From contig CANIVT010000001.1 of NCBI GenBank assembly GCA_947471565.1, positions 62,001 through 126,000 of the forward strand: DNA of 64,000 nucleotides, in the 5' to 3' direction. Positions 36,789 to 46,662 of this stretch are shown here, one piece after another (the stretch's first letter is position 1; every line of letters begins with the position of its first letter). The notes under the pieces are model-generated. The model was not told the origin of the DNA. It saw only the letters and a list, made by a program, of their open reading frames with translations, and ran no database searches. The translations under genes and the position numbers were made by a program. The DNA is from Spartobacteria bacterium. Its GTDB lineage: Bacteria > Verrucomicrobiota > Verrucomicrobiia > Chthoniobacterales > UBA6821.

Positions 36789-37727
36789 CTAAGCTCTTGG
36801 ATGAGCCGCATCATAGGCCCGCTTCAGACGCTCTGTGCTCACGTGCGTGTAGATCTGGGTCGTCGCCAGGCTGGCATGACCTAGTAGGGACTGGACGCTA
36901 CGGAGATCTGCCCCGTTATCAAGCAAATGGGTGGCAAAGGAATGCCTCAACTTATGGGGGCTGAGCGTGGAGGGAAGGCCGGCCTCGCGAACGTAGTTCT
37001 TGAGCAGCAGCCAGATCGAGCGGTGACCGAGGCGCTTGCGACTCTTGTTCAAAAACAGGGGGCCGGACTGCACATTGGCCTCGCTGCGGTAGCGGGAGAT
37101 CGCTTCCAGCGCGAGGGCGCCAACGGGAACGATCCGCTCACGCGATCCCTTGCCCATGACCCTCACGGTCTCCCCGATCGGATCGAGATCCTTCACATCG
37201 AGTGAGGCGAGTTCCGCCAGACGGAGTCCCGAGGAGTAAAAGAGCTCGAGGATCGCCGCATCCCGAGACGCCATCCATGGGGTGGCCTGCTTTGATTTCT
37301 CGCGGGCCTTTGGTTTCTCCATCAGGGTGTTCACCTGCGGAATCGTCAGGAATTGCGGCAGCTTCTTCTCAAGCTTGGGCAGGGAAATAAGCTTCAGGAC
37401 GTTGGAGGGAACGGCGTTCTGCTCGGTCAGATGATTATAAAAGCTCCGTAGGGCAGCGAATTGCAGGCGGATCGTGGCGCGGGAACGGCCCTTCTTCATC
37501 AGGTCGAATAGATAAGCTCGGAAATGGTCGGCGGTTGCTGCGGGCCACTCCACTCCGGGATTGAAGGCGCGGAACGCCTCGAGTGACTGGCGGTAAGCGC
37601 GCAGTGTCTGGGGGGAGTAGTTCTTGCCGTCACCGAGATGATCCAGGAACCCGTCGACGAGGGGATCGTCAGGAGGATCGTCTGGCAAAGGATCAGACTC
37701 CTTGTGTTGTGCGGGCTTGCGGCTCAC
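36789..37727 (-). CDS. Tyrosine recombinase XerC/XerD
   Basis: A site-specific recombinase likely to resolve chromosome dimers at dif. Of 312 residues, the N-terminal SAM-like domain (FLDHLGDGKNYSPQTLRAYR) is followed by the catalytic domain with Arg in SSGLRLAELASLD, Lys in VMGKGSRERIVP, HKLRHSFATHLL, GHASLATTQIYTH with the Tyr nucleophile. The length and order match chromosomal XerC/D rather than phage integrase. There is no nearby att site or mobile gene. Confidence 0.9.
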   Translation of the reverse strand: MSRKPAQHKESDPLPDDPPDDPLVDGFLDHLGDGKNYSPQTLRAYRQSLEAFRAFNPGVEWPAATADHFRAYLFDLMKKGRSRATIRLQFAALRSFYNHLTEQNAVPSNVLKLISLPKLEKKLPQFLTIPQVNTLMEKPKAREKSKQATPWMASRDAAILELFYSSGLRLAELASLDVKDLDPIGETVRVMGKGSRERIVPVGALALEAISRYRSEANVQSGPLFLNKSRKRLGHRSIWLLLKNYVREAGLPSTLSPHKLRHSFATHLLDNGADLRSVQSLLGHASLATTQIYTHVSTERLKRAYDAAHPRA

Positions 37728-37820
37728 GGGAACATCTTGGTGCTTTGCTTATCACTGCTCAAGAGGCAGTCGCTGGAAATGGGTCTTTTCACGGAATAGG
37801 TGGCCGATACCTTGTGATCC

Positions 37821-38228
37821 ATGGAAGCTACTGACGCCTATTCACGGACTCTCGGACTCATTGTTCATATTGCCGACGGAATCGGGGTGGCCGTGCTGGT
37901 GGCGGGTCTTTTTCTGGCCGCCATTCTGGCGCTCAGGACCTGGAAAAATTCGGGCGATGGATCGAAGGCCTACACCGTCCTCCGCCGCACGCTGGGCGGT
38001 GCCATTCTGGCGGGACTCGAGGTGCTGGTTGCCGGGGATCTCATCCGAACCGTGGCGGTCGACCCGACGTTGAACAACGTTCTGATCCTCGGACTCATTG
38101 TCCTGATCCGTACCTTCCTCTCCTTCTCGCTCGAGATCGAAATCGAGGGAACTCTTCCGTGGAAGCGAGCCCTTACCCAAACGGGTGCCTCGGTGATTGC
38201 TGACGCAGTGAAGAAGTCGGAAGATTAG
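37821..38228 (+). CDS. DUF1622 membrane protein
   Basis: A 135-residue protein with about three hydrophobic segments, near 12-38 (LIVHIADGIGVAVLVAGLFLA), 57-75 (LGGAILAGLEVLVAGDLIRT) and 84-101. RRTLGGAILAGLEVLVAGD and LIVLIRTFLSFSLEIEIEG are the conserved stretches of DUF1622. Function unknown. It is monocistronic. Confidence 0.85.
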   Translation: MEATDAYSRTLGLIVHIADGIGVAVLVAGLFLAAILALRTWKNSGDGSKAYTVLRRTLGGAILAGLEVLVAGDLIRTVAVDPTLNNVLILGLIVLIRTFLSFSLEIEIEGTLPWKRALTQTGASVIADAVKKSED

Positions 38229-38332
38229 TGATGTCTTTCCGAGAGGTTGAAAGTTCGGATGCCGGGTAGTTATTGAGGTAGGTGATGCTTGGGGCGCTTG
38301 ACAGCGTGGCGTAGTAAGTCGAATCTTACTTC

Positions 38333-38593
38333 ATGCTTACCAAGGTTTCAGTCAAAGGACAGACGGTGATCCCTAGCCCCATCCGAGAGTTGGCTCGGAT
38401 CAAGACCGGGGATCAACTGGATGTTGGTTACTCGGGTGGGCTCATCGTCATGCGGAAGCGTCAGCCTCTCACCCCTTCGCGAGTGAGGTCTCTCCTGCTG
38501 GCGGGGGGGAATCTCCCCCAAATCACGGCCAACGAAGAAAGGAACGTGTCCAAAGCCATCGAAAGAGTCCGTCGTCGTGCCAAAGCTTCCTAG
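38333..38593 (+). CDS. AbrB/MazE-fold antitoxin
   Basis: An 86-residue protein. The swapped-hairpin DNA-binding start MLTKVSVKGQTVIPSPIREL is typical of SpoVT-AbrB antitoxins, with GDQLDVGYSGGLIVMRKR completing the barrel. The C-terminal half is basic and helical, probably the part that binds the toxin. It overlaps the following PIN-domain gene by 17 nt. Confidence 0.84.
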   Translation: MLTKVSVKGQTVIPSPIRELARIKTGDQLDVGYSGGLIVMRKRQPLTPSRVRSLLLAGGNLPQITANEERNVSKAIERVRRRAKAS

Positions 38594-39011
38594 TCCGAGA
38601 GTTGTTTTCGACACGAACGTTGTTGTAAGCGCCTCGTTTTGGAAGGGTGTGCCTTTCCTTTGTCTTGCCGCATGGGCCGAGGGGAAGTGCTTGGCGGTAA
38701 TCAGTCCCCAGATTTTGGCCGAATACCATGAAACCATGGAGGAGTTGCGGGCCGACTATCCAAGGAACACTCCTGTGGACTGGGCCACGGCATTGGGTGA
38801 AGCTGCCGAATTGGTCTTCCCCACCCATCGGGCCACGGGCGCAACTACCGATCCTGATGATGAGAAAATCCTAGAAGCTGCGCTCGCCGCCGAAGTCGAC
38901 TTTATCGTTAGTGGTGATAAAAAACACCTTCTAGCTCTCAAGGAGTACGAGGGGATTCCGATCCTAAGCCCTGCGGAGTTTTTGAGGAAAGTGAGCTGTT
39001 TGCCACAGTAG
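38577..39011 (+). CDS. PIN-domain toxin (COG1569 type)
   Basis: A 144-residue PIN nuclease. The acidic residues are seen in VVFDTNVVVSA (Asp at about 11), an Asp pair in DPDDEKILEAAL and the last in DFIVSGDKKHLL. AEYHETMEEL supplies the usual glutamate. The family pairs with AbrB-type or RHH antitoxins. A second, unrelated PIN toxin pair lies at 4860-5536. It converges on prfB across palindromic copy C. Confidence 0.86.
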   Translation: MPKLPSPRVVFDTNVVVSASFWKGVPFLCLAAWAEGKCLAVISPQILAEYHETMEELRADYPRNTPVDWATALGEAAELVFPTHRATGATTDPDDEKILEAALAAEVDFIVSGDKKHLLALKEYEGIPILSPAEFLRKVSCLPQ

Positions 39012-39084
39012 TCCTAAGATGCGCAGTCAAATCCCCTGAGTAGTAGGAGTTTCAAGGGTCCAGACCTTTGATCCAAATCCCAAA

Positions 39085-39183
39085 GGATCGGGAGTTTTGG
39101 ATGCGGAGCCAGAAACGCGAGTGCAGCTGTAGTAGAGCTACTGCAAGCGAGCGGTGACGCCGCTCCGCGCCAAAAGCTCCAGC
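39085..39183 (-). repeat. 99-bp extragenic palindromic element, copy C
   Basis: On the minus strand it begins GCTGGAGCTTTTGGCGCGGA and ends near CATCCAAAACTCCCGATCC. It contains the inner hairpin GCAGTAGCTCTACTACAGC. It starts 3 nt after the prfB stop, in prfB orientation. It is more diverged than copies A and B. Confidence 0.75.
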
Positions 39184-39186
39184 TAT

Positions 39187-40336
39187 TTAGAGATCGTCGT
39201 CGTCAGAGCTTGATCCCTTTGTCACACCGCGCAACTTGGCCTCGATGAAGGCATCGATGTCACCATCCATGACCTCCTGAACATTGCCTGTCTGGACCCC
39301 GGTCCGGTGGTCCTTGACCATTTGGTAGGGCTGGAAGACGTAGGAGCGGATCTGGCTACCCCAGGCGATTTCGCCCTTCTCGCCGTACTGGCGATCGATC
39401 TCAGCTCGCTTCTTGTCCGCCTCAAGCTGGTAGAGCTTGGCCTTGAGCATCTGGAGAGCGAGTTCGCCATTGCGTCCCTGGCTGCGCTCGGCCTGGCAAG
39501 CCACCACGATGCCGGAGGGAACGTGACGGAGTCGGACGGCGGTCTCGACCTTGTTGACGTTCTGACCGCCCTTGCCGCCAGACCGGTAGGTGGAGCGCTC
39601 GATGTCGGCAGGGTTGATCTCGATCGGGGCGTCCTTGATCTCCGGAGTGACATCGAGGCTGGCGAAGGAGGTGTGACGCCGCTTGGCAGAGTCGAACGGG
39701 GAGATGCGGACGAGTCGGTGAACGCCGCGTTCGGCCTGCAGGAAGCCGTAGGCAAACTCACCCTTCACCTCGAGGGTGACGGACTTGATGCCGGCCTCTT
39801 CCCCCTCCTGGATGTCGACCACGGAGGAGGTGAAGCCGCTGCGCTCGATCCAGCGCTTGTACATGCGCATGAGCATGTCGGCCCAATCGCATGACTCGGT
39901 TCCTCCGGCTCCCGAATTGATGGTCAGGTAGGCGTTGGCCTTGTCGAACTCCCCGGAGAGAAGCTGCTGCAGTTCGAACTTCTCGATCTCCGTGGAAAGG
40001 GAGTGAAATTCCTTGGCGACTTCAGACGAGGCTTGGGCTTTGGACGATGGATCGGGCTCCTCGAGGGCCATTTCCTTGAGGATCTCAAGATCGCCGACGC
40101 GCAACTCGAGTTGGGCGAGGGGGCCGAGCTTGGCCTTGATCGAGGAGACGCGCTCCATGTCCTTTTGGGCTGACTCGCGGTTATCCCAGAAGCCCGGCTC
40201 GGCCATGCGGGCCTCGATGCCCGAGAGTTCGGAGGCTAATGCGGGCGCGTCAAAGAAACCTCCTGAGCGAGCCGAGACGGTCGGCAAGCCCGGAGGCATC
40301 CAAAGTAGAAAGGTCGATTTGAGATTCAGCGGACAT
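39187..40336 (-). CDS. prfB: Peptide chain release factor 2, with programmed +1 frameshift
   Basis: Reads UGA and UAA stops and releases the peptide. The GGQ loop lies in [20 protein letters not shown] and the SPF stop-codon tripeptide in [16 protein letters not shown]. The gene is in two frames: a 28-codon start ([16 protein letters not shown]) from the ATG at 40336 to a TGA at 40252-40250, then the main frame from GAC at 40251. The shift site has AGGAGG, then CTT TGA C, as in other bacterial prfB genes. The total is about 383 residues. Confidence 0.95.
40249..40264 (-). promoter_or_regulatory. prfB +1 programmed frameshift site
   Basis: AGGAGGTTTCTTTGAC on the minus strand. The Shine-Dalgarno-like AGGAGG sits just before CTT-TGA-C. 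Low RF2 lets the ribosome slip from CTT to TTT and continue with GAC, which gives self-control of RF2. Confidence 0.93.
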
Positions 40337-40351
40337 TGAAAGAAGCTAAAA

Positions 40352-40376
40352 TAATCAGGAAATCAGGAAATCAGGA
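40352..40376. repeat. AATCAGGA tandem repeat upstream of prfB
   Basis: Three units of AATCAGGA in the spacer just before the prfB start codon region. Confidence 0.65.
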
Positions 40377-40500
40377 GCAGAATCATGCACGGTAAGTGTA
40401 GTGGGCGTCATGGCAAAATCTGATGACACGACGAGTGGGACATCACCCGCATAAATTTTTCCTGATAAAATCAGGCTTCCGAATCCGCAGAGGATCCTCT

Positions 40501-40851
40501 TTAGGAACGCGGTTGGAGGTTGCCCAATCGGAAAATCGTTTCCCCATCCTTCATCAGATCCAGTTTGTCGCGAGCGATGAACTCGAGGTACTGGGGATCC
40601 GTCTGAAGAAGCTTCACTTCCTGTTCGTGATCCGTGCTTTTCTTTTTAAGATCGGCCAGGCGCTCCTGCTGGGAGGCCAGATCCTTCTTCATGGAGACAA
40701 GTCGCGCCCACTCGGGATAGAAGGTGAAACCCAGGGTCACTAGTCCCGCCGCGATGATCAGAGCCCACATCACGCGCATTGCGACGGGGAGAAACTCCCC
40801 GCCGGAACGACGGCGGATATTCGGCTGATGCATCGCGGTAATCGAAGCCAT
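40501..40851 (-). CDS. FtsB/DivIC-like septum protein
   Basis: A small bitopic protein of 116 residues. One membrane helix lies near 28-46 (VMWALIIAAGLVTLGFTFY), followed by a coiled coil with heptads (ARLVSMKKDLASQQERLADL) and the ARDKLDLMKDGETIFRL motif of the septum-formation initiator family. It should act in the divisome. It lies 10 nt after eno, the same order seen in many bacteria (eno-ftsB). Confidence 0.85.
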   Translation of the reverse strand: MASITAMHQPNIRRRSGGEFLPVAMRVMWALIIAAGLVTLGFTFYPEWARLVSMKKDLASQQERLADLKKKSTDHEQEVKLLQTDPQYLEFIARDKLDLMKDGETIFRLGNLQPRS

Positions 40852-40861
40852 TAGGACGCTT

Positions 40862-42190
<1,329 letters not shown>

Positions 42191-42216
42191 GAATCAGTTA
42201 AGAAGCAAGTTTCGTG

Positions 42217-44085
42217 CTAGGCGCTGACTTTGCCCAGGGCATCGATGTCGGTGAACGGGGCAATCGAGGCGATCTTCATGGAGCGCATCCCCTTGCCATC
42301 GTGGGGAAGTTCGATGATCTCGCCTGACTTTTTGCCGAGCAGGGCCTTGCCGATACCCGCCAGATAGGAGACCCAGCCCTTCTCGGGAACACTGTCCCAG
42401 GCACCCAGGATGCTGTAGGTCTCGCTGGCTCCACCGGAGGGGGGCTCCAGGGTGACGACCGTTCCAATCGAGACCTGGGTCGTGTCGGCGTTCTCGAAAT
42501 TCGTGCCGCGCGCATTGCCGAGCATGAGTTCCAATTCGCCCTTCTGGCGGTTGAGCACGGCCTGCTGCTCCTTTGCGGACTTGAACTCGAAGTTCTCGCG
42601 CAGATCGCCATAGGAACGGGCCGTCGCGATGTCACGGATGTTTTGCGGGATGAGGACCTTCTCGATGTGCTCGAGTTCTTCCTTGCGGCGCTGGAGGCTG
42701 GCCCACGAGACCACGAGGCTTTCACCCTTCTTTTCCACGGGTGCGTCGTGATCCCCGGTAACGAGGGATTCGAGCTCGGGATGCACCTTCAGGATGCGGG
42801 CGAGCAGGGAGCGGCGGTTCAGGTCGGCGAAGACGGGGCTGAGCATCACCTTGCGGATGGCTTGGCGAGCGGAATCACGCTCCGCCTTGCCGAGCAGGTC
42901 GGCCACGAGTTCCTTGTCCTCGAAAAGATACTCCTCGAGGCGCTTGCTCTTGATGTCGGCGTGGAGGTCGGCCTCCATGGCGGCGAGGATCGCTGCAAAG
43001 AGCTCCTCGTCGATAAGCTCGGGCAGGGTCTTCGCACGCTCCTTGCAAAGCCAGAGAAGGAAATCGCTCGAGGCAGAGCGCTCACGGATGAGCCTGCGGG
43101 TGTTGTCGGCGAAGGCATCGCGCTTCCCATGGGAGGAGAAGAGCTTGAAGGTTTCACCGCTGAGACGGGGCTCCGAGGTGCGCAGGAGCTTGAGCGCACG
43201 ATCCTCCCAGTCGGAGGGGAAAGCCTCGGGGAAAGCCTCCAGCACCTTGGCATACTTGGCGGCGGGAATCTCGCCGAAGATCTCCCCGAGTTTTGATGGG
43301 GAACCCGTGAGAAACGAGGCGATGGTCGCCGCCTCGGGACCCGGCTTGAGGGCATCATGGCGCGAGCAGATCTCATCGCGGATGACGAGAAGCTCGATTG
43401 CCTTGGCCAAGTGGACCTTGCCGCCGCGTTTGGCGGCCTCCTCAACCTCGGTGGCAAGGGCGCGGAGCTCCTCCACTTCCTTGGCAAAGTCGTTCAGGGA
43501 CTTCATCGCGGTGTCGAGCGCGGAGACCTGGTCCTTGGGATGACGGGCCTCACGGAACTGGCCGATGAGGCGTTCATGGGGGTTCTGGGCCGTTTCCTGG
43601 AGAACGATCGGATCCCCCTTTTTCGCGGGGATGAGGAAATGGCCGTCGGTCTTGAGCTTCTTCTTGGCGCTGTCGAACCACTTCTTGAAGCCGGCCGCAT
43701 CAAAGACCGCTGGGACGAGTGTTGCCGCGATCTCGTCTGCGGTCGCTTTGCCGCCGTGGTCGGCAAGGATCGAGCGGATGAGGCCCACGGGATCGGAGGA
43801 GGCCTGCTCCTTCACGGCGGCCGCGTCGTTTGCGGTGCGGGCGAGGATATGCTCGCCAGGGATGAAGGTCAGTGTTTCGGCCGCATACTGAAGCTGCATC
43901 GGGTGACCTTTTTTCGATCCGAAATCGATCGTGATCTGACCGGTGATGAGTTCCCAGGCGGCGATTTTTCCGAATCCCCAGCTGCGGTGGGTGACGAAGG
44001 CGCCGGGCGTGAGTTTCTGGAGGGCTTCGGCGTGGGCGGCAGTGATCTTGCCGGCTTCGATATAGGGATTCAGGTCTTCGCTCAT
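42217..44085 (-). CDS. greA: GreA-type elongation factor with a 460-residue N-terminal extension
   Basis: The C-terminal 155 residues are a GreA/GreB factor that helps backtracked RNA polymerase cleave its transcript. The coiled-coil tip is seen in ATARSYGDLRENFEFKSAKE, with the acidic pair needed for catalysis, and the FKBP-like domain follows (VSIGTVVTLEPPSGG, KALLGKKSGEIIELP). Ordinary GreA has about 158 residues. The preceding 460 residues have an RSWGFGKIAAWE beta-type start and long helices, rich in Lys and Glu. Chlamydiae have a similarly extended GreA. The role of the extension is unknown. Confidence 0.88.
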   Translation of the reverse strand: MSEDLNPYIEAGKITAAHAEALQKLTPGAFVTHRSWGFGKIAAWELITGQITIDFGSKKGHPMQLQYAAETLTFIPGEHILARTANDAAAVKEQASSDPVGLIRSILADHGGKATADEIAATLVPAVFDAAGFKKWFDSAKKKLKTDGHFLIPAKKGDPIVLQETAQNPHERLIGQFREARHPKDQVSALDTAMKSLNDFAKEVEELRALATEVEEAAKRGGKVHLAKAIELLVIRDEICSRHDALKPGPEAATIASFLTGSPSKLGEIFGEIPAAKYAKVLEAFPEAFPSDWEDRALKLLRTSEPRLSGETFKLFSSHGKRDAFADNTRRLIRERSASSDFLLWLCKERAKTLPELIDEELFAAILAAMEADLHADIKSKRLEEYLFEDKELVADLLGKAERDSARQAIRKVMLSPVFADLNRRSLLARILKVHPELESLVTGDHDAPVEKKGESLVVSWASLQRRKEELEHIEKVLIPQNIRDIATARSYGDLRENFEFKSAKEQQAVLNRQKGELELMLGNARGTNFENADTTQVSIGTVVTLEPPSGGASETYSILGAWDSVPEKGWVSYLAGIGKALLGKKSGEIIELPHDGKGMRSMKIASIAPFTDIDALGKVSA

Positions 44086-44142
44086 GAGTGCGCGGATCCT
44101 AGGGGCCCGCGCGCTGTAAGAGAAGAAGATAAGAGGATTCGG

Positions 44143-44760
44143 TCAGGATTCAGCCAGATGTGCACAAAGAGCGGTGCGATCGGCAAGATGGATGAGGGTG
44201 CCCTCAGATGAGAGAAGGCCGAACCCTTCGCCATAGGAGGGCCCGTTCACCACACAGGCGTTGGCGGCGCAGGCTGAGATCTGGGCGTGCCCGGCTGCCA
44301 AGGCTGTTTCCTTGTTACACGAGGCCTCAAATTTCCATCCCGTGATCCGTGCGTCGGGAAACCATGAGCGCATGTTCGGCAGGAGTTTCGGGGTCGGCTC
44401 GAGTGTCAGCGTCAGGGCTCCCTCCTTGGTGGGGATCTTGCCTGTGCCAGCGCCGGGTAGATAAAAGTCACTCACTGCAGCGGCGTGATAGACGGCATCG
44501 ATCCGCGTTTCGCCCGCGAGCTTTTCCAGGGCCTGTCGGAGATCTTCTGTCGTGGTGAAGGGGATCAACCGGATCTTGTCGTGGGCCAGCGGGATAGGGG
44601 ATGCCGTCGCTCCAGTCCCACGCAGGGCAATGACCTGATGTCCCCGCGCGGCAAGGGTCTCTGCAAGCAAGGTGCCGAGTTCCCCCGTTGAGCGGTTGCT
44701 GATCAACCGCATGGCATCGAGTGGTTCCTGGGTCGGGCCGATGGTGACAAGAACAGTCAT
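44143..44760 (-). CDS. CoaB-like phosphopantothenoylcysteine synthetase domain protein
   Basis: A 205-residue protein of the DFP/CoaB fold. In coenzyme A synthesis CoaB joins phosphopantothenate and cysteine. The start TVLVTIGPTQEPLDAMRLIS followed by NRSTGELG is the CoaB signature; VYHAAAVSDF and a PTPKLLPNMRSW-type lysine stretch with GWKFEA follow. The N-terminal CoaC decarboxylase half usual in CoaBC is absent, so CoaC must be encoded elsewhere or this is a paralogue. It starts at 44760, 11 nt after the hydrolase. Confidence 0.82.
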   Translation of the reverse strand: MTVLVTIGPTQEPLDAMRLISNRSTGELGTLLAETLAARGHQVIALRGTGATASPIPLAHDKIRLIPFTTTEDLRQALEKLAGETRIDAVYHAAAVSDFYLPGAGTGKIPTKEGALTLTLEPTPKLLPNMRSWFPDARITGWKFEASCNKETALAAGHAQISACAANACVVNGPSYGEGFGLLSSEGTLIHLADRTALCAHLAES

Positions 44761-44771
44761 GAGAGAAGGGC

Positions 44772-45746
44772 TTACAGATAGCGTTTCGTTTCTTTCAGGG
44801 CGAGATTCATCGCCTTGTAGCCAAAGTGTCCTTGATTGACTTCCAGGTAGCGGGCCCCGCCCCAACTCTCACAGAGCGCGCGCAGGGATTCGGGAGGGGA
44901 GAGCCGGTCATGGGTTCCCCCGATCACGGTGATCCGATCGGGGTTGGTGAGGGGACGCCGCCTAGCCGGGGTGCTGAGGTGAGCATGGCGAGAGAGATCA
45001 TGGTGAAAAATGCCGTTATTTTTCAGTAATCTGGACATCATTGTGCTGGCTGGACTGCCAAAGGTGGCATGGGGCACATCAGCCACCGGCTGGAGAAGAA
45101 CCGCGAAATCAACCGGCTCAAGTCCGAGGGTCAGCGAGGCAACCCATCCGCCGTAGCTGGTTCCCATCAGGGCGGTGCGGGAGGAGCCATTAGCCTGTGA
45201 CCAACGGAGAAGTTGGCGCAGCTCGATGACCGATTGTCTCAAAGCTTCCGCATTCCTGACGAGATCCGAGGTGATGGTCAGGGCTCCGTTGGCATAGCCC
45301 CGCGGGGTCCTGCTGTAGTGATACGGAAGATGGGGGAAGAGGACATTCCATCCCTTGGCCGTGAAGCGGGTGGCAATCCGGCGGTAGCCGATGTCGCTGG
45401 CAGACATCAAGGCATGGAGGAGAACTAGGGTGGGGCAGCTGCTTGGAATGTCCGATTTAAAGAAGAGAGCATGAGCTTTATGATTCTCCGGGTACTCATC
45501 CCGAATCGGGGAGTTCCAAGTCAGTCTCGAGCCCTCCAAGTGCCACTCCGGCGCCTGTAATGTCCGGTTCTCATCTGGTAATGCGTAGTACTGGACTGCA
45601 TCAATCGCTTGGCATTCCGCCAGGTAGCGTTCCAGTCGCTCCCGGGTCACCGCATGGCGTCTCAGTCGCCATTGGGAGAAGTTCATGAGTGCGCACATGG
45701 CGGCGTCCATTCCGGCATGAACAGCATGGTCAAATGTCCGGATCAT
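44772..45746 (-). CDS. Alpha/beta hydrolase
   Basis: A 324-residue hydrolase. The nucleophile elbow is GTSYGG, the oxyanion region LVLLHALMSASD, a late Asp in GGTHDRLSP and the catalytic His in NQGHFGYK complete the triad. The N-terminal 90 residues form a helical addition. The closest pattern I recall is the ABHD18-like group of unknown substrate. Its start overlaps the stop of the acyltransferase gene (ATGA), which hints at a lipid-related role. That is inference only. Confidence 0.8.
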   Translation of the reverse strand: MIRTFDHAVHAGMDAAMCALMNFSQWRLRRHAVTRERLERYLAECQAIDAVQYYALPDENRTLQAPEWHLEGSRLTWNSPIRDEYPENHKAHALFFKSDIPSSCPTLVLLHALMSASDIGYRRIATRFTAKGWNVLFPHLPYHYSRTPRGYANGALTITSDLVRNAEALRQSVIELRQLLRWSQANGSSRTALMGTSYGGWVASLTLGLEPVDFAVLLQPVADVPHATFGSPASTMMSRLLKNNGIFHHDLSRHAHLSTPARRRPLTNPDRITVIGGTHDRLSPPESLRALCESWGGARYLEVNQGHFGYKAMNLALKETKRYL

Positions 45747-46489
45747 GGATGGATTCCCTTTCTGGCTTGGGGTGTCTGAGGGAGATCCCCAGGGGAAAGT
45801 CCGAAGCGTTCGACGGCCTCCTTTTGCAGGGAGACGAAGGCTCGGGAGAGTTCCTCGGCAAAGCGTTCCCGGGCGCCCGGTTGGCGGGCATCCTGCTTGG
45901 GTGGCTCCACAGCGTCTCCGATCACCAGATAGAGTGGGCTGCGACGCAGCCAGTTGACCGGTTTATAGAGACGATCGCTGCCTATCAGGGCACACGGAAT
46001 CACGGAGGCGCCGCTCATGATGCTGAGGGCGGCGAGGCCCGGCTTCATCGTGGCACCATTGAGGATCGAGTACTCGCCGGCACGGATACCCCCCTCGGGA
46101 AAGATCCCGATCACCCGCCCATCCTGCAGACGATGGAGCGCTGTGCGGAGGGAGGTCCGGTCGCCACCACCGCGGTCAACAGCAATGCAGTTCAGTCGGG
46201 TGAAGACCCCACGCCAGAAGTGGGTGCCGAAGAGCTCCCCCATGGCCATCCAGTCGAGCCGCCTGGGGAAGAATCCGCTCATGATCGGCGGATCGAAGTG
46301 ACTGATATGGTTGGAGGCCATGATCAGCATGCCGCTCCGGGGAACGGGAGCCAGTTCCACGACCTGCACTCGGCAAGCGATCAAGAAGAGTAGCCTGCAT
46401 CCTTTGATCACCAGCCAGTGAAAGACCGTACGCAGAATCCGCTCCGGAATCGGGCCGCAGGAGTGGGGGTGGGGAGCGAGAGGCGGCAT
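45743..46489 (-). CDS. 1-acylglycerol-3-phosphate acyltransferase (PlsC family)
   Basis: A membrane-associated acyltransferase of 248 residues. The catalytic motif NHISHFD (NHx4D) and the phosphate-binding FPEGGIR are present, with IPCALIGSDRLYKP after them. A hydrophobic N-terminal segment (WLVIKGCRLLFLIACRV) anchors it to the membrane. It probably makes phosphatidic acid or modifies another lipid. It overlaps the downstream hydrolase by 4 nt. The upstream spacer holds GTTAAAA/GTTACAA repeats (46495-46585). Confidence 0.88.
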   Translation of the reverse strand: MPPLAPHPHSCGPIPERILRTVFHWLVIKGCRLLFLIACRVQVVELAPVPRSGMLIMASNHISHFDPPIMSGFFPRRLDWMAMGELFGTHFWRGVFTRLNCIAVDRGGGDRTSLRTALHRLQDGRVIGIFPEGGIRAGEYSILNGATMKPGLAALSIMSGASVIPCALIGSDRLYKPVNWLRRSPLYLVIGDAVEPPKQDARQPGARERFAEELSRAFVSLQKEAVERFGLSPGDLPQTPQARKGIHP

Positions 46490-46494
46490 GGGTT

Positions 46495-46585
46495 AAAGAG
46501 TTAAAATCGTTACAAGGTTACAACGTGGTTGGGGGGCAAGCGCCTGCCAGTCTTTTTAACCTTTTTAACGCTTCAACGTTTTTAA
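46495..46585. repeat. GTTAAAA/GTTACAA repeat pair upstream of plsC-like gene
   Basis: A direct tract (GAGTTAAAATCGTTACAAGG) and an inverted tract (TTTTTAACCTTTTTAACGC) separated by about 25 bp, able to form a hairpin between the UDG and acyltransferase genes. Confidence 0.55.
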
Positions 46586-46662
46586 CGACCGGTGGATTCA
46601 CCGGTATGGGGAAAAGCATTCGAGCTAACCGATGGCATGACGATCAAGTCTCGGTTTTTTCC

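Noticed and set aside
36789-37727. XerC/D-like recombinase as a sign of an integrated element
   Set aside because: Length and motifs fit the chromosomal Xer type; no cargo genes, att repeats or tRNA lie next to it.
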